DNA of 22,663 nt from CAJBLF01 sp041663325. Its GTDB lineage: Bacteria; Patescibacteriota; Gracilibacteria; Absconditabacterales; Absconditicoccaceae. Below the pieces are notes generated by a model that was not told the origin of the DNA, ran no database searches, and was given only the letters and a program-made list of their open reading frames with translations. Shown here piece by piece: positions 19,613-22,663 of this stretch. The stretch lies in the NCBI GenBank assembly GCA_041663325.1, contig JBAZRN010000018.1, positions 1 through 22,663 on the forward strand, in the 5' to 3' direction. The position numbers and the translations under genes were made by a program. How positions within the stretch are numbered: position 1 is the first letter of the stretch; each line of letters begins with the position of its first letter.

Positions 19613-19936
19613 CTATTCTTTTACTATTTTGAAGAAGCTTACAGCAATTGCATAATCTCTAGGATTACTAAGGTATGAAGTATGTCTTCCTTTCACATAT
19701 GCATTTACTTCATGATAACTTTTATCTTGTTCTGTTTTTTCTTGTAAGTAGTTTTCAATACTTTTATTTTCATCGTAAATTACTATTTTAGTGTCTGTAT
19801 GATCTACACTCTTGTCGCAACCACTAAATAAATCAGACTTTCCAATAGGTATTATTGTTCCGATTATTGGTTTTTTGTTTTCATCAACGAAATTACCATC
19901 TGACCAATAAATTTGTTTTAAATCATATGTCTCCAT
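19613..19936 (-). CDS. Small hypothetical protein
   Basis: 107 residues, stop TAG, no TGA codons. The sequence is soluble and mixed alpha/beta in appearance (METYDLKQIYWSDGNFVDEN, TIIPIGKSDLFSG, NPRDYAIAVSFFKIVKE). I recognise no family. The N-terminal YWSDGNFVDENKKPIIGTII segment recalls short strand pairs of Fibrobacter-succinogenes-type or DUF1566-like modules, but this is too weak to claim. It is the second gene of a pair with the small gene at 19954-20172 (17 bases apart) and ends at a clear terminator. The lack of in-frame TGA differs from neighbouring genes; length alone could explain that. Confidence 0.65.
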   Translation of the reverse strand: METYDLKQIYWSDGNFVDENKKPIIGTIIPIGKSDLFSGCDKSVDHTDTKIVIYDENKSIENYLQEKTEQDKSYHEVNAYVKGRHTSYLSNPRDYAIAVSFFKIVKE

Positions 19937-19953
19937 ATTCTTTTGTTTTTTGT

Positions 19954-20172
19954 TTAGTTATACACTATTTCTACTTTGCAATATTCTGCCATTTTTTCTA
20001 GTTTTTCTTCCCAATCTGACTTTTCCATTGCCTGATTTAATTTTGTTGTATTGATGCTATAACCAATGCTACGATTTCCCCAATCTAATATATTTTGGAG
20101 AGTTTTTGTTTTGTTGATTCTTTTGTCTTCTGTCGCCATGTTTTTGTCTTTTCTTTTTTTGATTTTTTTCAT
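19954..20172 (-). CDS. Small hypothetical protein, basic N-terminus
   Basis: 72 residues, stop TAA. The first 11 residues are almost all Lys/Arg/Asp, then MATEDKRINKTKTLQNILDW and a helical, charged C-terminus with KLEKMAEYCKVEIVYN. The ATG at 20139 (residue 12) is an equally possible start. No family is recognised. It lies upstream of the 107-residue gene on the same strand and probably shares its transcript. It could be a nucleic-acid-binding or regulatory protein; this is a guess from charge only. Confidence 0.5.
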   Translation of the reverse strand: MKKIKKRKDKNMATEDKRINKTKTLQNILDWGNRSIGYSINTTKLNQAMEKSDWEEKLEKMAEYCKVEIVYN

Positions 20173-20274
20173 ATCTGTTTGTTTTGGTTTGTATATATCC
20201 TATATAATTACCATTTAATGTCAATCTTATTTTTGGATGAATCATGGCTAAATCCTGGATATAAACTTACTTCA

Positions 20275-20304
20275 TAAAAAAATCCTGGACATAAATGACC
20301 AGGT
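20275..20304 (-). terminator. Terminator of the trmD-GNAT-glycosyltransferase run
   Basis: CCTGG (20284-20288) pairs with CCAGG (20299-20303), with CAT/ATG inside, over a small loop. On the minus strand a run of seven T follows. It is 36 bases after the glycosyltransferase stop. A direct copy of AATCCTGGATATAAA-like sequence lies 30 bases to the left. Confidence 0.75.
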
Positions 20305-20339
20305 TCGTTTCTCTCTCTATTTTCTTATGATGGTTATTT

Positions 20340-21464
20340 TTACTCTTGGATGAAGTGATGAAAAACTTTAATCTTTTCGTCAGCTATTTTATATGACTTG
20401 AGTACAATATTTTTCATAAATTCCGATGGGACTAAAAAGGTGTCTATTTTTTTTTGTAATTGTTTTTTTATCAGTCGGATGGTGGTGAATTTGCCTATGG
20501 CGGCGAGGATTTTGATGATATTGTGCGTCTTGTATGAACTGACAAATTTTTTCCAGGTGAGGGGCGTTTTTATCTGTTTTTCATCAGTTAGTTCGCTAGG
20601 GAACGGATAGAAATATCCCAAATCATGGAACATCATCCATTTTTTTGCAGGACTAGATTTGCTTATTCGTATCGGTGCTCGACCGAGATATCTCATGACA
20701 CTGTTGTATCGGATAAGATCTGGTTTCATTGTTTTTATTTTACGGTGTAACTTGATTGCTTCATAAAAATTTCCTAATCCCGTCACGATTCCTAGATATT
20801 TTGCTAGTTTGCCTATCCATCCTGATGGTAGTTTTCATCCGCATATCTGTGCTTCATATCCATGCTGTTCTAATAACTGTTTCACATCGTTGATATATGT
20901 TTCTATCCCTCAAATTTTATTAATGAAATCTGAAACTATTAGGATTTTTTTGACTTCTTTTCCTGCGAGGGCGTGAAAGTGGACGATTCGACTATCTTTG
21001 TTGTAATTAGTAACAGGTGGAAGGTGAAAGGTAGAAGGTTGCTTTTTAGTTAATGAGTTGATGAGGGTATATAATTTTTCTCCTGTATTTTGTCATGGTT
21101 GATGGGTGAGATCGAGGTCTTTGCTGATGAAGTCTTTGAGTCATCATTTGGCGTATCAGATGACGGGTAGTCATCGCTTCATCGCTGTCAATGCAGATAA
21201 GCCGAATGATTCCAGGCATTCTGATGGCATGAGGCAGTAATTACAATTTGCTATATATCTTTTGATGGTATCTAAGTTTTGTCGTCAGAAAAAGTGAATA
21301 TTTTTATTTTCATTCGCCAATGTCTGGATTCTTTTTTCTCCGTTTCCTGACCCAAAAATAAATAATTCACACGGTAATTTTTTTCAGAACGTCTCAATCA
21401 TGTCGATGATAGCATCGAATCATTTTTCATGTTCTAATCTGCCGAAATATAATAAACTTAACAT
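20340..21464 (-). CDS. Glycosyltransferase with circularly permuted GT-B halves (GT4-like)
   Basis: 374 residues, stop TAA. The protein begins with what is normally the C-terminal, nucleotide-sugar-binding half of GT4 enzymes: LLYFGRLEHEKGFDAIIDM (residues 4-22), FIFGSGNGEKRI, NIHFFGRQ, then MPSECLESFGLSALTAMKRG and PVIGYAKGGLKDF. After a linker (about 143-165) it continues with the normal N-terminal acceptor half: KKILIVSDFINKIGGIETYI, QICGGKLPSG, MFHDLGYFYPFPSE, DTFLVPSEFMKNIVL, ending IKVFHHFIQE. In ordinary enzymes that end is joined directly to the LLYFGRL start. An in-frame TAA just before the ATG rules out a missing upstream half. The second Glu of EX7E is Thr. Last gene after trmD and GNAT; it probably glycosylates an envelope polymer. 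Confidence 0.85.
21005..21039. repeat. Degenerate heptanucleotide repeat inside the glycosyltransferase linker
   Basis: On the coding strand five 7-base units are in register: ACCTTCT, ACCTTTC, ACCTTCC, ACCTGTT, ACTAATT. They encode the Pro/Ser/Thr-rich linker (PSTFHLPPVTNY) exactly between the two swapped halves. Confidence 0.75.
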
Positions 21465-21465
21465 G

Positions 21466-21493
21466 AATTAAGGATTAAGAATTAAGGATTAAG
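21466..21493. repeat. Heptanucleotide repeat tract between GNAT and glycosyltransferase genes
   Basis: Four 7-base units: AATTAAG, GATTAAG, AATTAAG, GATTAAG. It fills almost the whole 31-base intergenic gap. Confidence 0.85.
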
Positions 21494-21495
21494 AA

Positions 21496-22011
21496 TTATT
21501 TTACTGGTGTCCAGTATCTATGCTTGATTTTCCCTTCAAATTCATACTCAGAGTCTCGTATTCATCAGTTTTTTATCATAGCTTTGGATGATCATATATT
21601 TTCTTTATCACATGTGAGTAATACTTTATCTAATCAATATTCCTTGCATCTTTGCAATGCCAGGCTGAGTCCTATAGTTGCATATCCTTTTTTTCTTTCA
21701 CTTAGTCTGATGCCATATCCGATATTTCATCCATCATATTTCAATGCTTCGTTGAGTATAGGACGGATTGCTTCAGCTCAGACGATTTTATCGTCATCAT
21801 CAATGAGAAAATATAGTTCCGATTTTACATGTCCTGGTTTGAGATTTTTACCTTCCCTGTTGCTCTTTATTCTTTCGAGGAAACTATCATAATTTTCTCA
21901 TTCTTTGAGTCCAGCAGAATACGGAATAATTTCTTCTTTGTTGTCTGAAAATTCTTGTATCATTTCAAGATATTCTTTTTCATGTCTCTTTTCTGGGAAT
22001 TCTAGATGCAT
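21496..22011 (-). CDS. GNAT family N-acetyltransferase
   Basis: 171 residues, stop TAA. The acetyl-CoA-binding motif A is clear: GGNIGYGIRLSERKKGYAT (about 94-112), followed by LALQRCKEYGLDKVLLTCDK, NIGSSKAMIKNGGI and a YEFEGKIKHRYW C-terminus. These match GNAT proteins that acetylate small amines, amino acids or ribosomal-protein N-termini; the substrate cannot be inferred. TGA-encoded glycines complete conserved sites (GGN, YGL, NIGSS, KNGG). It lies between trmD and the glycosyltransferase on the same strand, 31 bases from the latter. The ATG at 22011 is used; no Shine-Dalgarno is visible. Confidence 0.92.
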
Positions 22012-22048
22012 GTGATGATATTATGAGCTAAATGATGTTTTTTTACTT

Positions 22049-22068
22049 CCCCGCTCTAAAGAACGGGG
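22049..22068. repeat. GC-rich 20-base hairpin between trmD and the GNAT gene
   Basis: On the minus strand CCCCGTTC-TTTA-GAGCGGGG makes an 8-bp stem (one G-U) with a 4-base loop. It lacks a T-run on the minus strand, so it is not a standard terminator for trmD. It resembles the subterminal hairpins of IS200/IS605-type elements, but no transposase or second end is here. It may act as an attenuator or RNA-processing site within the transcript. Confidence 0.6.
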
Positions 22069-22075
22069 TTGGTAT

Positions 22076-22663
22076 TTATTGTTTTTTTAGTTTTTTAGTC
22101 TTTTTGCTTCTTCGTTCATCGATATTTTTATGATGACCGCTAAGCAATATTTTAGGGACTTTCATTCCTAAAATTTCTTCTGGCTTGGTGTATTGTGGAT
22201 ATTCGAGATTGTTCATGTTTTTTGTGATATTGTAACTTTCGTCTTGTCGGCTTGCTTCTTCTTTGATGACTCACGGGATGAGTCTAGTTATCGCCTCGAT
22301 CATTATCATAGCTGGGATTTCGCCGCCGAGTGTGATATATTTTCAGATGGAAATTTTTTGAAATTGTTTTGGATATTTTTTTTTCATATATTGCTCAAAA
22401 CGATAGTCGATACCTTCATATCTTGTGCAGACAAAAATAATATTTTCTGACTCACTCAACGAATGGGCTGTTTTTTGGGTGAAAACTTCTTTGCTTGGGG
22501 ACAATAAAATAACCTTAAAGTCCAAAGTCGAAGGTCTATAATGTCATCAGGTCTTTTGTTTTGACTTTTGACTTTTGACTTGAAGGCTTTTGACCATTGA
22601 TTCGACTGCGTCGATGGCTGGTTTAGCTTTCATGAGTAATCAAGCTCCTCAGCCGTAAATACT
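22076..22663 (-). CDS. trmD: tRNA (guanine-37-N1)-methyltransferase TrmD (partial, 5' end outside window)
   Basis: The visible 195 residues are the central and C-terminal part. TrmD methylates G37 next to the anticodon and prevents +1 frameshifting. Knot and active-site motifs are present: YGGGAGLLM (glycines partly TGA-encoded), VILLSP, CTRYEGIDYRF, SIGKYITLGGEIPAM, RLIPGVI, LEYPQYTKPEE, KVPKILLSGHH, and a basic tail ending KKQ. Most TrmD proteins have SIGDYVLTGGE; here the Asp after SIG is Lys. Between YGGGAGLLM and VILLSP is a longer loop than usual, encoded partly by a 7-base repeat (22559-22579). The gene heads a run with GNAT and the glycosyltransferase. Confidence 0.94.
22559..22579. 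repeat. Heptanucleotide repeat inside trmD
   Basis: TTTTGAC is repeated three times perfectly (GTCAAAA on the coding strand), with partial units on both sides. It encodes VKSQKSK within an enlarged loop of TrmD. Confidence 0.85.

Noticed and set aside
22049..22068. Terminator of trmD
   Set aside because: The stem is good but no T-run follows on the minus strand, and the downstream genes continue in the same direction.
1..22663. Many genes being pseudogenes or containing sequencing errors because of in-frame TGA
   Set aside because: Interruptions are only TGA, never TAA or TAG or frameshifts, and they fall on conserved glycines.
1..22663. UGA read as tryptophan (code 4)
   Set aside because: TGA sites match glycine in P-loop, G3, SAM and PRPP motifs, while TGG codes Trp in the same genes.

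Overview
The window only makes sense with UGA read as glycine (NCBI genetic code 25). Read with the standard code, almost every gene breaks into same-frame pieces separated by TGA. Read as glycine, those pieces join into full-length proteins, and the TGA codons fall on invariant glycines. Examples are the G3 loop of Der, HxHxDHxG and SGH of RNase J, ATGG of uracil phosphoribosyltransferase, and the glycine-rich motif I of RsmH. TGG is still used for Trp. All 18 visible stops are TAA (15) or TAG (3). With the low GC content, this points to a candidate-phyla (CPR/Patescibacteria) bacterium of the Absconditabacteria (SR1) or Gracilibacteria (BD1-5) type. I cannot tell these two apart from the window.

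Layout. Positions 1-4995 (minus) hold one giant exported protein that runs off the left edge, with a Ig-like region near the edge. A 355-base gap follows, containing a probable structured RNA. Then come plus-strand genes for RNase Y, a divergent Lgt-like membrane protein and a membrane-anchored protein of a kind I associate with CPR genomes (5351-9352). The minus-strand block 9370-13961 has a secreted coiled-coil protein with strong promoters, an OB-fold protein, LspA, Der and a uracil phosphoribosyltransferase with a large insertion. RsmH and an FtsL-like protein (14064-15524, plus) are a remnant of the division/cell-wall gene order. An O-methyltransferase (minus) meets them end to end. RNase J and a PD-(D/E)XK nuclease with an Fe-S-type cysteine set follow on the plus strand. 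The right end (minus) has two small unknown genes and the run trmD, GNAT acetyltransferase, glycosyltransferase.

How the parts fit. The content is mostly housekeeping: RNA decay (RNases Y and J), ribosome assembly and modification (Der, RsmH, TrmD), envelope and lipoprotein processing (LspA, Lgt-like), division (FtsL-like) and nucleotide salvage (Upp). No mobile element, CRISPR array or tRNA was seen.

Most unusual points. (1) The glycosyltransferase at 20340-21464 has its GT-B C-terminal half first and its N-terminal half second, a circularly permuted order. (2) At least eleven tracts with a 7-base period lie scattered from 6860 to 22579. Most sit just after genes, but three are translated inside der, trmD and the glycosyltransferase, the last exactly at the permutation joint. 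(3) A candidate structured RNA with its own promoter-like element and terminator-like hairpin precedes rny. (4) Start codons lack Shine-Dalgarno sequences throughout.
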